A stretch of DNA of 64,000 bases from Liquorilactobacillus nagelii DSM 13675. GTDB taxonomy: Bacteria > Bacillota > Bacilli > Lactobacillales > Lactobacillaceae. The translations under genes and the position numbers were made by a program. Below are positions 1 through 8,121 of this stretch, piece by piece (position 1 is the first letter of the stretch; each line of letters starts with the position of its first letter). The stretch covers positions 1,054,001 through 1,118,000 of the forward strand of contig NZ_CP049304.1 of NCBI RefSeq assembly GCF_019444005.1, read 5' to 3'. The notes below the pieces were generated by a model. It made no database searches, was not told the origin of the DNA, and saw only the letters and a program-made list of their open reading frames with translations.

Positions 1-110
1 ACAATCGCATCATTGTTCAAAAGTTCAGTCACGATTGCTTTACCAATACCCGATGATCCTCCCGTTACCACATATACTCTACCAGAAAGGTTAATCCACG
101 AATTGTTCAT
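1..110 (-). CDS. Short-chain dehydrogenase/reductase, 5' end only (possibly sorbitol-6-phosphate 2-dehydrogenase)
   Basis: Only the first ~36 codons lie in the window; the gene runs off the low-coordinate edge. The ATG at 110-108 follows a good AAAGGAGAAG ribosome site. The peptide begins MNNSWINLSGRVYVVTGG and carries the nucleotide-binding glycine motif TGGSSGIG at residues 16-23, which defines the classical SDR family (NAD(P)H-dependent alcohol or sugar-alcohol oxidation). The N-terminus resembles sorbitol-6-phosphate dehydrogenases of lactobacilli, and a cre site upstream fits a carbohydrate gene, but the substrate is an inference because the catalytic half is missing. Confidence 0.8.
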   Translation of the reverse strand, partial: MNNSWINLSGRVYVVTGGSSGIGKAIVTELLNNDAI

Positions 111-156
111 TTAAATCTTCTCCTTTACTTATTTCTTTGTTCATAAATCAATATAG

Positions 157-171
157 TTGAAAGCGTATTCT
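157..171. promoter_or_regulatory. cre site (CcpA catabolite repression)
   Basis: The 15-mer TTGAAAGCGTATTCT matches the Gram-positive cre consensus WTGNAANCGNWNNCW at every fixed position. It lies 47 bp before the SDR start and is flanked by TTGTTCA/TGAACAA arms (137-143 and 172-178). A minus-strand TATAAT at 223-218 would place the site downstream of transcription start, a road-block position. Confidence 0.7.
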
Positions 172-268
172 TGAACAATTCAGTGTTTTTTCAACTTTTT
201 TTAAAAACAATGTATTAATTATACTTGTATCAGAAATTTCTCGCTCGGCTTTTCGAATAATTTGCGAG

Positions 269-304
269 ATAAAAAAATAGATGAAATATAAGTCTCATCT
301 ATTT
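269..304 (-). terminator. Rho-independent terminator of the nrtR-ECF-pnuC operon
   Basis: Perfect 10-bp arms (275-284 and 295-304) around a 10-nt loop; on the minus strand the stem is followed by a run of T. It lies about 85 bp past the pnuC stop codon. Confidence 0.75.
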
Positions 305-390
305 CTGATTAATAAATTTAGTTGTTATTAAAAAATAAAAGTAATTTTTCTGCTTGTTATCGTCAATTTTCTAATAAAAATCCAGTAAAA

Positions 391-1107
391 TCACTTGGTT
401 CCACCTTCATTATCAGCTTCGCCACTTGACCAAACCTTGACCGCATAAGCTGAATTAAAAAGTAATGCTGCCTGGAGCGCAACCTGTGACAAAGATGCCC
501 CCAGAGAACCTAATGACGTAGTACCATTAATTGCTTGAACTGCTAAAATACCCCAATAAATAATATTGGCACCATTGACAACAATCCATAATGTCCAATT
601 TTCGGTAAATTTTAAAATGTAGAGTGTTTGGGCAATTAAACTAACCACAAAATTTATTGAATCAAAATATGGCAGCTGTCCATGTAATTGGGCTAACACA
701 TACCAGCCAATTCCCCAGGCCAAGAAAGAAGCAACGAACAAGACATTGCGTGTTTGCTGATTAAATGAGCGTGTTTTTTGATCGCGTCCCCACATAAACC
801 AGCCGATCGGTTGGGAAATAACATAAATAATATCCATTGCAAAAGAACCGTAGGCGTGACTAATCCATGCGATATAAGTCATCGCCAAACATTGAATAAG
901 TCCAAAGATAAAAGAAATTTTCCGCCCTTTCATCCCGTAAATTAGACAGAGGACACCAAAAATACCCGAAAACATGCCTATTAGACTATCCGGCGCAATC
1001 AGATAAACGCCAATCTGCAGAAAAATTAAAACTACCGTATACCCAATTTCGAAAACTTTCCAATTGGCAAATAATTGTTTTTTCAACCATGATAAACTTT
1101 TTTTCAT
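391..1107 (-). CDS. pnuC: PnuC-family nicotinamide riboside / NMN transporter
   Basis: A 238-residue integral membrane protein with about seven predicted hydrophobic spans. The C-terminal half carries the PnuC hallmarks: an INFVVSLIAQ helix followed by NWTLWIVVN, which contains the WxxW motif that contacts the ribosyl-nicotinamide substrate in this family. PnuC proteins carry out facilitated uptake of nicotinamide riboside, driven by intracellular phosphorylation. It is the last gene of an operon, 10 bp after an ECF S-component, and its Shine-Dalgarno overlaps that gene's stop codon (AGGTAG). Linkage to an NrtR regulator supports a role in NAD-precursor salvage. A narrower specificity cannot be read from sequence. 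Confidence 0.9.
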   Translation of the reverse strand: MKKSLSWLKKQLFANWKVFEIGYTVVLIFLQIGVYLIAPDSLIGMFSGIFGVLCLIYGMKGRKISFIFGLIQCLAMTYIAWISHAYGSFAMDIIYVISQPIGWFMWGRDQKTRSFNQQTRNVLFVASFLAWGIGWYVLAQLHGQLPYFDSINFVVSLIAQTLYILKFTENWTLWIVVNGANIIYWGILAVQAINGTTSLGSLGASLSQVALQAALLFNSAYAVKVWSSGEADNEGGTK

Positions 1108-1117
1108 TCACTAGTTC

Positions 1118-1684
1118 CTACCTTTCAAACCGATTTCTCAAATGGCTTTCAAAATGATTGCGCAAACCAGTCCGCTCAATTGCCTGCAAAATTAGTACGA
1201 GCAGAACTGTTTGGATAACAAAATCAATTATATTACGCCCCAATCGGCTCCAAAAAAGAAGGCCCCAAGCAACATGATAGGTTACATGAATCAGCCAAGT
1301 GTCTATTACTAGGCTAATCGAAAAAAGGAGTAAAAAATTCAATAAGATAATTGACCAAACCTTAGGATGTGATTTATGCAAAAACAACCCATAAACCATT
1401 CCACCTAAAAATGCTGTAATTAGAAAAGGGAATGCAAAAGTGCCACCACCCAACAAAGTTCCAATAATGTCTGATGCCATTTCTAACCCAGCAGTCAGCC
1501 ACGGACCCAAAAAATAGCCCATTAACGCCGTACTGATAAATCCTAAATTAAAATCAATATACGCCGGCCCAAAAGCTAATTTATAGAAAACGACATCCAG
1601 TGCCAGTAATATTGCAGAAAGTGTCAAAACATTTACACTCAATTTGGGACTATGTAAACTAACAAAATTATTTTTTTCACTCAT
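1118..1684 (-). CDS. ECF transporter S component, folate-type (FolT-like) but in an NAD-precursor operon
   Basis: A small hydrophobic protein of about 188 residues with five to six spans and the substrate-binding S-component pattern: a conserved N-terminal helix, then LGFISTALMGYFLGPW and a glycine-rich GTLLGGGTFAFPF loop. S components give specificity to the shared EcfA/A'/T energizing module, which is not in this window. By sequence it looks most like the FolT/folate group. I place the start at ATG 1684, 4 bp after the nrtR stop with GGGTGA as ribosome site, rather than the ATG 18 nt upstream inside nrtR. The operon context argues that its ligand may be a niacin-type vitamin or that folate uptake is co-controlled here; the ligand is undecided. 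Confidence 0.8.
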   Translation of the reverse strand: MSEKNNFVSLHSPKLSVNVLTLSAILLALDVVFYKLAFGPAYIDFNLGFISTALMGYFLGPWLTAGLEMASDIIGTLLGGGTFAFPFLITAFLGGMVYGLFLHKSHPKVWSIILLNFLLLFSISLVIDTWLIHVTYHVAWGLLFWSRLGRNIIDFVIQTVLLVLILQAIERTGLRNHFESHLRNRFER

Positions 1685-1688
1685 ATTT

Positions 1689-2459
1689 TCACCCATTTTC
1701 AAGTTTTTTCAAACGATATAAATGTGCCGGACGACCTGGCCCATGATTTTCCGCTAAGCCGATGTCTTCAAAGAATTGCTGGTGAGTCTTGCGGAAATTA
1801 GAATTATTAATATCTGCTACTGAGATTTTCAAAAAAACAGCATATACAATTCGAACCGATTTCAACGTAAAGGTGTCTCCTAAAATATGCAGAACATTAG
1901 GTTGATAATCAAGTTTATTTTTAATTCGCTGACAAGCCGCTTGTAAAAGCCATTCATGATCAAATGCCAAATGACCAAAATGATGATTTGTCCGTAATGT
2001 TTGATAAAAATTGTGCTCACTTTGCAATTTCGACAATGCGAAACTTAATTGTTCACCGGTAAATAAGTAATCATGCTGTGCGTCTACCCCCAATCCAAAC
2101 CATTTTGCTGCAACAGCTCCTGCTCCCGGGTTCAAAACTGGCATGTCAGGCAAAAATGTCATGTAAGCTAAACTGATCTGTCGCTTTTTTGCTACAGAAC
2201 GCAAAGGATTAGTGAAAGTTGCTAATTGTTCAGTATATGATCCAGGTAATTCTAACCCAATTTTTTCAGACACTAATCGTAGTGCTGCTTGATCAGCACT
2301 TTCTTTTTCTCGCAAATAAGTTTCTGGTAATGACCAGTAATTTTCATAAGGGAAATCAGCTCGCTTAATTAATAAAACGTTAACCGTTTGTTTTTCACGA
2401 TCAAAACACCAAATAATATTTGCTATTGTAATTTCTGGTTGATCAATGTTTGTTCTCAC
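1689..2459 (-). CDS. nrtR: NrtR-family transcriptional regulator of NAD metabolism (Nudix domain plus winged helix)
   Basis: The 256-residue protein has an N-terminal Nudix-fold domain (about residues 8-150) and a C-terminal winged-helix DNA-binding domain ending in the NrtR-like GRPAHLYRL. The Nudix box is degenerate: counting back from SEKIGL, the conserved G is T, the E of REU is L and one E of the EE pair is K, so hydrolase activity is unlikely. This fits NrtR, where the domain senses ADP-ribose or related NAD metabolites. The start is GTG at 2459 with an AGGTGG ribosome site; an upstream ATG runs into a stop at once. It is first in the operon with the S-component and pnuC, the arrangement of an autoregulated local repressor. 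Confidence 0.88.
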   Translation of the reverse strand: MRTNIDQPEITIANIIWCFDREKQTVNVLLIKRADFPYENYWSLPETYLREKESADQAALRLVSEKIGLELPGSYTEQLATFTNPLRSVAKKRQISLAYMTFLPDMPVLNPGAGAVAAKWFGLGVDAQHDYLFTGEQLSFALSKLQSEHNFYQTLRTNHHFGHLAFDHEWLLQAACQRIKNKLDYQPNVLHILGDTFTLKSVRIVYAVFLKISVADINNSNFRKTHQQFFEDIGLAENHGPGRPAHLYRLKKLENG

Positions 2460-2496
2460 TTCTAACCACCTATCCTCATTTTGTAGATTAATTTTC

Positions 2497-2533
2497 CTCC
2501 ATAATAAAGGTAATTTTTACTTTTATTATGGAG
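2497..2533. promoter_or_regulatory. 12-bp perfect inverted repeat upstream of nrtR, candidate NrtR operator
   Basis: Arms CTCCATAATAAA (2497-2508) and TTTATTATGGAG (2522-2533) match perfectly across a 13-nt spacer, about 40 bp before the nrtR start. The low-coordinate arm reads TATTAT on the minus strand and could overlap a -10 box. A transcript hairpin is an alternative reading. Confidence 0.55.
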
Positions 2534-2658
2534 AACCAAATCAATCTTTAGTAGCAGTTTAAGCTGATTTAGCTGAAAAATCAAGTTTATATTTCAATAT
2601 CTTGCTGATAGAGTTTGCAGCATCCAATCAAAGTGTCAAGTCACTATCTTCTAAACAT

Positions 2659-2698
2659 AAAAAAACCACCAATCTATTTATTTCGATTAATGGTTTTT
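2659..2698 (-). terminator. Terminator after the GT2 gene
   Basis: Arms 2661-2674 and 2685-2698 pair over 12 of 14 positions with T runs on both strands. It lies 8 bp past the glycosyltransferase stop. Confidence 0.65.
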
Positions 2699-2705
2699 CG
2701 ACGTT

Positions 2706-3641
2706 TTATATTTTTCGTTTTTTAATTTTTTGTTTAAATTTAATAAATTTTTGATCTTTTTCTGGATCATATTTTATTCCGTCAACAATTCCTCTCCAAG
2801 AAGCTTGAATTTTTTTGATTCTTGGTTTTTGATAAAGTAGAATTTTGCGAGTCATAATTATTTCATGAAATAAATTCGTTTTAAATTTTTCAAGATCCGG
2901 ATGACTAGAATATCTTTTCGAATAAACAATTGTGTTCCTAGCAATATAGTACTCTCTCATTGGACTATGATCGAGGATAAATTCATTTGGTTTGAACAAC
3001 AACATCATTGTTAACACAGGCTTTTTAATCGACTTACCAATCTCATGTTCCATAATCAAATTATTTACCTGCCAAATCTTATATCCTGCTAAAATCACTT
3101 TGGCATTAAAGTCAAAATCAACTTGATCAATAAATAACCATTCATCGAAACCGTCCACTAAGTTCCAGATATCAGTTCGAACTAAATTACCGGAAGAAAT
3201 AATACGCCATTTTTGAGTTTCAGTTTCTTTTTGTTTTTCAGTTGCCCTTTTAATTTGAGCAGGCTTCCAACTTGGATCATAGTACTTCATAGCTAGAATT
3301 GCAGTCGATGAATCTTTAAATTTTTTTGAAGCTCTCATTTTTTTGACTGTATCAAATGGGACCATTGTATCTTGATCAAGCGTCAAGACCCATTTAAAGT
3401 TATTCTTAAAGAAAAACTCAAATCCTCGATTCTGAGCCCCAGCAATCCCATAATTCTTTTCAAGATCTAATAATTTAATCTCTAATTGAACAGATAATTT
3501 TTTTATACTGCTAATATTATTTGAACCATTGTCTACGATTATAACTTTAGAAACTTGATTTATTATTCTATTTAAACTTTCTTTTAATTTAGGAATATTA
3601 GGGTTGAAAGTTACCAATAATGCACCAATTTTGTCTGTCAT
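2706..3641 (-). CDS. Family 2 glycosyltransferase (rhamnosyltransferase-like)
   Basis: A 311-residue GT-A-fold enzyme. The N-terminal nucleotide-sugar domain is clear: GALLVTFNP near residue 6, VIIVDNGS at 33-40, NYGIAGAQNRG at 63-73 and the metal-binding DQD at 89-91. The family transfers an activated sugar, often dTDP-rhamnose, to a cell-wall or capsular acceptor. No transmembrane segment is evident. It stands alone, with its own promoter region (TATAAT at 3694-3689) and terminator, and no polysaccharide genes around it. The gene is visibly rich in A/T and in Lys/Ile codons compared with neighbours, which hints at separate ancestry. Donor and acceptor are unknown. Confidence 0.85.
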   Translation of the reverse strand: MTDKIGALLVTFNPNIPKLKESLNRIINQVSKVIIVDNGSNNISSIKKLSVQLEIKLLDLEKNYGIAGAQNRGFEFFFKNNFKWVLTLDQDTMVPFDTVKKMRASKKFKDSSTAILAMKYYDPSWKPAQIKRATEKQKETETQKWRIISSGNLVRTDIWNLVDGFDEWLFIDQVDFDFNAKVILAGYKIWQVNNLIMEHEIGKSIKKPVLTMMLLFKPNEFILDHSPMREYYIARNTIVYSKRYSSHPDLEKFKTNLFHEIIMTRKILLYQKPRIKKIQASWRGIVDGIKYDPEKDQKFIKFKQKIKKRKI

Positions 3642-3724
3642 TTTCTAAGGAACTCCTAATTTTATCCACTATTTTTTCTTTCCAAATAATTATACAACTT
3701 CTTAATTGATATTAATATTTTTTC

Positions 3725-4900
3725 TTAACGTAAAATATCAATCAAGTTTTTGTTAGCTGCCTGTTTTGCTGGCAACAGTCCAAATAAAATTCCGACTAAA
3801 GCCGAAACACCAAATGCTAGTAAGAAAGAACTAAAGGTAACAACTGCCTTAAACGGCAACGCTAGTGAGATTCCCTTGGCAAGTCCAACTCCAAATAAGA
3901 AACCGAGCACTCCCCCTGTGACTGTCAACATGACAGCTTCTAATAAAAATTGCAGCATGATCGAACGGGGTTGAGCACCAACTGCTAGACGGATTCCAAT
4001 TTCTTGAGTTCGTTCAGCCACTGAAGTATACATCATGTTCATCACACCGATTCCGGCAATAAATAAGGAAATTCCGGCAATCGCACTGATAAAGACCGTC
4101 ATTGAATCAATGACCTTTGATACACTCTTTAAGAATGACCCCACGTCAAAATACTCATAACTGCCCTGCTTTCGCTGTGAACCATGTTGTTTTAAATACT
4201 TAACAATTCGTTTACTTTCACTAGCAACATTAGCTCCACGATTGAAAGTTAATTTGATTGTATTGCCACTATCAACAGCTGTCCGTTGATAAAAAGCCTT
4301 CTTCGGTAATAAAAAGTTAACCTTATAATGACTTTCATTTGAGTGATAAACTCCAACTACTCGATAAGAAACGTGTTTGACTTCAACAGCTGTTCCTAAT
4401 GCATTGCTGCTAGAGCCATATTGCTTTTTAGCCGTTTTTTCGCTAATCAACGCCACCGGATTAGCGACCGCAAGATCATATTTTGAAATTTCTCGACCTG
4501 CTAAGATTTTCAACGAACTTACCGGTTGCTTTAGTAACGTAACTTGCGTATTGGCTGGTTGATTGCCAATTTGTGCCGCAACTGTCACATTATTTACTGG
4601 GTTAATAACTTTGATTGATGAAACTTTAGCAAATTTGCCTTTGACTTTTTCAATATCTTGGTGATTGAAACCCATGGCAGTTGTTGTACTGCTGCTATAA
4701 TAATTAATCTTAGTCGTTTGCTTTCCTGTTGAAGTTGCCTGCAACTCATTTAGCATTTTCGCTTTGACACCATTTCCCAATGAAATAATTGTAATTACCG
4801 CGGCTATCCCGACAACAATTCCAAAGATTGTCAATAAACTGCGTCGTGGGTTAGTGCGCAAAGAAAGCCAAGAAGTCTTAAACAATTCCCAAAACTGCAT
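3725..4900 (-). CDS. MacB/YtrF-type ABC transporter permease (FtsX fold)
   Basis: The 391-residue protein has the MacB topology: one N-terminal span (about 20-40), a large extracytoplasmic domain (about 45-265) and three C-terminal spans. It carries the GIRLAVGAQPRSIMLQFLLEA stretch typical of FtsX/MacB permeases. Such permeases are mechanotransmitters that couple ATP hydrolysis to export of peptides or antibiotics rather than forming a channel. It is last in the operon, and its ATG overlaps the TAA of the ATPase gene as TAATG. It corresponds in position to YtrF of Bacillus subtilis. The exported substrate is unknown. Confidence 0.88.
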   Translation of the reverse strand: MQFWELFKTSWLSLRTNPRRSLLTIFGIVVGIAAVITIISLGNGVKAKMLNELQATSTGKQTTKINYYSSSTTTAMGFNHQDIEKVKGKFAKVSSIKVINPVNNVTVAAQIGNQPANTQVTLLKQPVSSLKILAGREISKYDLAVANPVALISEKTAKKQYGSSSNALGTAVEVKHVSYRVVGVYHSNESHYKVNFLLPKKAFYQRTAVDSGNTIKLTFNRGANVASESKRIVKYLKQHGSQRKQGSYEYFDVGSFLKSVSKVIDSMTVFISAIAGISLFIAGIGVMNMMYTSVAERTQEIGIRLAVGAQPRSIMLQFLLEAVMLTVTGGVLGFLFGVGLAKGISLALPFKAVVTFSSFLLAFGVSALVGILFGLLPAKQAANKNLIDILR

Positions 4901-5589
4901 TAAGCTTTCACCCCAATCTTCTCATCGGCAATAATTTTGCCATCCAAAATTTGAATCAGTCTTTCCCCTTGATCAGCAACTTTGCGATCATGTGTTACCA
5001 TTATAATCGTCGTATTATTTTGTTGATTCAGTCGTTTAAAAAGCGCCATGATTTCCTTAGAAGTCTGACTGTCTAAAGCCCCCGTTGGTTCATCGGCAAT
5101 TAAAAATTTTGGCTGTGCAATAATTGCCCGTGCGATTGAGACCCGCTGCTGCTGACCGCCTGATAAATTAGTTGGTTTCTTTTGTGCGCTATTAGGCAAG
5201 CCAACCGCCGCTAGAGCTTGCGACACCTTTTCTTTAACCATTTTGCGTTTTTGTCCGGCATATAGTAATGGTAAAGCAACATTTTCCGCAATCGTCAAAT
5301 TTTTAATCAATTTAAAATTCTGAAATACAAAACCGACATTTTCATTGCGGAGCTTTGAAAAATCACGACGGGTATAATCATGAATCGGATGGTCAAAATA
5401 ATAGTAACCACCCTCAAATTGATCATCTAAGAACCCAATAATATTAATCAAGGTTGACTTTCCAGCGCCCGATTGCCCCATAATTGAAACAAACTCCCCT
5501 TGGTCAATTGTCAAATTAATATCTTTTAAAATATGGTATTGGCTACCGCCTTGTTGATAATATTTATTAACTTTTTCGAGTTTAATCAT
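4900..5589 (-). CDS. MacB/LolD/YtrE-type ABC transporter ATP-binding protein
   Basis: A 229-residue nucleotide-binding subunit: Walker A GQSGAGKST at 38-46, Q-loop Q90, signature LSGGQQQR at 142-149, Walker B and D-loop LIADEPTGALD at 163-173, and H-loop VTHD near 199. This is the MacB/LolD subgroup that pairs with FtsX-fold permeases such as the next gene. It overlaps the end of the adaptor gene by 8 bp and the permease start by 1 bp, so the three are translationally coupled. It corresponds to YtrE in the Ytr comparison. Confidence 0.92.
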   Translation of the reverse strand: MIKLEKVNKYYQQGGSQYHILKDINLTIDQGEFVSIMGQSGAGKSTLINIIGFLDDQFEGGYYYFDHPIHDYTRRDFSKLRNENVGFVFQNFKLIKNLTIAENVALPLLYAGQKRKMVKEKVSQALAAVGLPNSAQKKPTNLSGGQQQRVSIARAIIAQPKFLIADEPTGALDSQTSKEIMALFKRLNQQNNTTIIMVTHDRKVADQGERLIQILDGKIIADEKIGVKA

Positions 5590-6628
5590 CCGCCGTTACC
5601 TTGCTTCCTTGTTTCAATTTGGCATCTGGATTAGTAATAATTTTGCGACCTTTCAAATCATTATTATCAGTAATCAAATAACCATCTTGCCGTGATCCAC
5701 TGACAGCGACAACATCAGTAATTTTATCTTGATCAACAACAAAAACGTGATTATGATAAATCGCTGAAACAGGAATTCGAATTCCATTTTGCGAAACTGC
5801 AATTTTAATTGTTTGTCCATCCATAAAATTACCAGAAACTGCTGCTGTAAATTGGTATTTCGCTTCATTTTTAGTACTATCTGCTGCGGCAGTTTTTGCT
5901 AAATAAGTCACTTTCGTGGTAGTTTTTTCTTTAGTAGCGACAGCCGTAACATCAATCTGGGTACCGGGGCTTAGTTTGCTGTAACTGTACTCTGAAACTT
6001 GGCCTGTAGCCTGTAAATCAGCAGCTTGTAATTTAACCTGCGGAGTTCCAGTTGCAGAATAACTAAGATCGATAACACCACTATATGGTGCCGTTAAACG
6101 ACCATTAACCTTGGTATTCAACTGCTGTAATTTTTGGTTTGCACTGGTCAATTCTGCTTGAGTATCAGAAACTGTATTTTGTGCTTGTGTCAATTGCTGC
6201 TTTAAGTCACTATAGCCATCATCACTTGAATCGGTTGCTGCTAGTTGCTGCTGTAACTGTTTAACTTGACTGTTGCCCGAATTCAAATCTCGTTGCAGTT
6301 TATTAATTTCCTGTTGTTGACTAGTAACAGCTTGATGAGCTGAATCACTATATGTAGTTAATATCTCTTGTCCTTGAGTAACAGTCTGTCCATTTTGAAC
6401 TTCAACTTGCTGAACCTTGCCAGCCGGATTTTGTAAAATTTGTGTCTTGCTGGCAGTAATTTTTCCCATCAGCGTTAATGGTTCTTGCTGTTGTAACTTA
6501 ACTGTTCGATATATTTTTTTGGCGCTTGTCGTAGGTTGATTATGCAACTTAACTCCTGCCACTATCAAGCCAATAAAAATAATTATAATGACACTAATAA
6601 TTCCTAATTTTTTCTTATTTTTTTTCAA
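5582..6628 (-). CDS. HlyD/MacA-type membrane-fusion (adaptor) protein of an ABC efflux system
   Basis: The 348-residue protein has one N-terminal membrane span (about 8-28), a split lipoyl/barrel-sandwich part (about 60-95), a Gln-rich coiled-coil hairpin (about 97-175), then beta-barrel and membrane-proximal regions. This is the plan of periplasmic adaptors (MacA, HlyD), which in Gram-positives sit outside the membrane and serve MacB-like permeases. The start is TTG at 6628 with GGGGGAT before it; the nearby ATG reads straight into a stop. It overlaps the ATPase gene by 8 bp, so the three genes form a MacAB-type unit. Confidence 0.85.
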   Translation of the reverse strand: MKKNKKKLGIISVIIIIFIGLIVAGVKLHNQPTTSAKKIYRTVKLQQQEPLTLMGKITASKTQILQNPAGKVQQVEVQNGQTVTQGQEILTTYSDSAHQAVTSQQQEINKLQRDLNSGNSQVKQLQQQLAATDSSDDGYSDLKQQLTQAQNTVSDTQAELTSANQKLQQLNTKVNGRLTAPYSGVIDLSYSATGTPQVKLQAADLQATGQVSEYSYSKLSPGTQIDVTAVATKEKTTTKVTYLAKTAAADSTKNEAKYQFTAAVSGNFMDGQTIKIAVSQNGIRIPVSAIYHNHVFVVDQDKITDVVAVSGSRQDGYLITDNNDLKGRKIITNPDAKLKQGSKVTADD

Positions 6629-6653
6629 TTATTTCATCCCCCAAATATTTGTG

Positions 6654-7397
6654 TTACTTACGACTTTCGATTTGATTTTTCAACAAATACAAACTAGCCC
6701 AAATACATAAAACCATGACAAAAACATCAAACAGCAAGCTTGTCACACTAACAACGTCTTTTGTAATCAAATTACTGATCTTGTCATTAACAAAGGTAAA
6801 TAGACTTAACAACACAATAAAACCGCCAACTCCCGCTAGACGTTGATACTTCTCGGCAACAAAGTTCTCTAATGTTTCGGTTACTATCAGCAAAAAGACC
6901 AACTCAACTACCAATGAAATTGCCATATCTAAAAAGCCAATTACAAATTTTGTGATTGTTACAGCTGAAAAATCAGCCTTACTGATTGCTAATTGAAACT
7001 CATTTGGTGTCATAATCACAAATTTCAAAATTACCCCAGATAACAACAAATCAATAATTGCCAAACCACCAATAATCACCAAAAATCCAGCTGTTTTCAT
7101 TAAAAGATTACTAAAGTATAATTGTTTCGTACTGACTGGCAGTAAACGAAATCGACTGCTCACCCAAACTCGATTAATTGCAGCTAATAACCGAAAAAAA
7201 CCAACAATTACAAAAATAAAAGCAATCATAAATTCACCAACTGCAAAACTGTTCCAAAAATCTTCTCCAGTTCCTAATTTTAGAAGCATTCCCAAGGGCC
7301 ATAACAAACTAATCACTAAACCGATTAGCCCTTGCAACTGAAAGTCTTTCAATGAATCTCGAAATAACAAACCACATAACTTTTTATTTGTCTGCAA
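6654..7397 (-). CDS. Six-span integral membrane protein, probable ABC permease of the YtrB-like ATPase
   Basis: The 247-residue protein shows about six strongly hydrophobic spans and no enzyme motif. It lies 22 bp after a stand-alone ABC ATPase gene and 25 bp before the HlyD-like gene in the same transcription unit, so its likely job is the membrane partner of that ATPase (the place of YtrC/YtrD in the Ytr operon). I do not recognise a specific family from the residues; assignment rests on topology and position. Confidence 0.7.
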   Translation of the reverse strand: MQTNKKLCGLLFRDSLKDFQLQGLIGLVISLLWPLGMLLKLGTGEDFWNSFAVGEFMIAFIFVIVGFFRLLAAINRVWVSSRFRLLPVSTKQLYFSNLLMKTAGFLVIIGGLAIIDLLLSGVILKFVIMTPNEFQLAISKADFSAVTITKFVIGFLDMAISLVVELVFLLIVTETLENFVAEKYQRLAGVGGFIVLLSLFTFVNDKISNLITKDVVSVTSLLFDVFVMVLCIWASLYLLKNQIESRK

Positions 7398-7419
7398 AAA
7401 ATTTCTCCTCCTCTTGAAT

Positions 7420-8121
7420 TCAGTTTTCTAAATAAGTTTGACGATAATATTCTTCAACACTTAAGCCTTCATTTTGGCGAATATCTTCAACATTGCGGTA
7501 TTCCAGCAAGCGCTGATCCTTTAGAATCAAAACATCATCAATTACTTGTTCCAACTCACTTAGATGATGCGTCGAAATAATCAATAATGAATCATGATCA
7601 ATCCATTTAACCAAACTCGAAATAATTTTATCACGGCTAAAAATATCAACTCCGCTCAATGGCTCGTCTAACAAATACAATTTGGTTCGCCGCGCCAGGG
7701 TTAGCGCAATAATTAATTTCTCGCGATTTCCCTTGGATAAGCTACCCAACCGCTGCAAAGGATCCAGCCGCATAAAGTTCAACAGTTCATTAACCCGTTT
7801 CAAATCAAAATCCGGGTATCCTTGTTGATAAAAAGCAATAATATCACTGAGCGTTGCTTTGGAACGGAAACTAGTTAAATCATCTGAATACGAAATCAAG
7901 CTTTTTCGTCGTTCATCACTGATACCCGCTAAACTAATTTCCCCTTGATACCCCTTGTTCAAATCACTAATAACTCGCATTAAAGTGGTTTTACCAACTC
8001 CATTTTCTCCTAATAAAACAACCAACCGTCCTAAAGGAATCTCAACTGTAATATCGTTTAAAATTGTTTTAGTCAGTTTTTTATAACTGACATGTTGCAA
8101 GTTCAATCCTTGTGCTGACAT
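7420..8121 (-). CDS. ABC transporter ATP-binding protein, YtrB-like
   Basis: A 233-residue nucleotide-binding subunit with Walker A GENGVGKTT at 38-46, signature variant LSKGNREK at 128-135 and Walker B LYLLDEP at 148-154, followed by SGVD and an H-loop STHH. The LSKG signature and short length are typical of the CcmA/YtrB/bacteriocin-immunity group of ATPases. The gene begins inside the 3' end of the GntR regulator (19-bp overlap). Family and context suggest export or signalling linked to cell-envelope stress. Confidence 0.9.
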   Translation of the reverse strand: MSAQGLNLQHVSYKKLTKTILNDITVEIPLGRLVVLLGENGVGKTTLMRVISDLNKGYQGEISLAGISDERRKSLISYSDDLTSFRSKATLSDIIAFYQQGYPDFDLKRVNELLNFMRLDPLQRLGSLSKGNREKLIIALTLARRTKLYLLDEPLSGVDIFSRDKIISSLVKWIDHDSLLIISTHHLSELEQVIDDVLILKDQRLLEYRNVEDIRQNEGLSVEEYYRQTYLEN

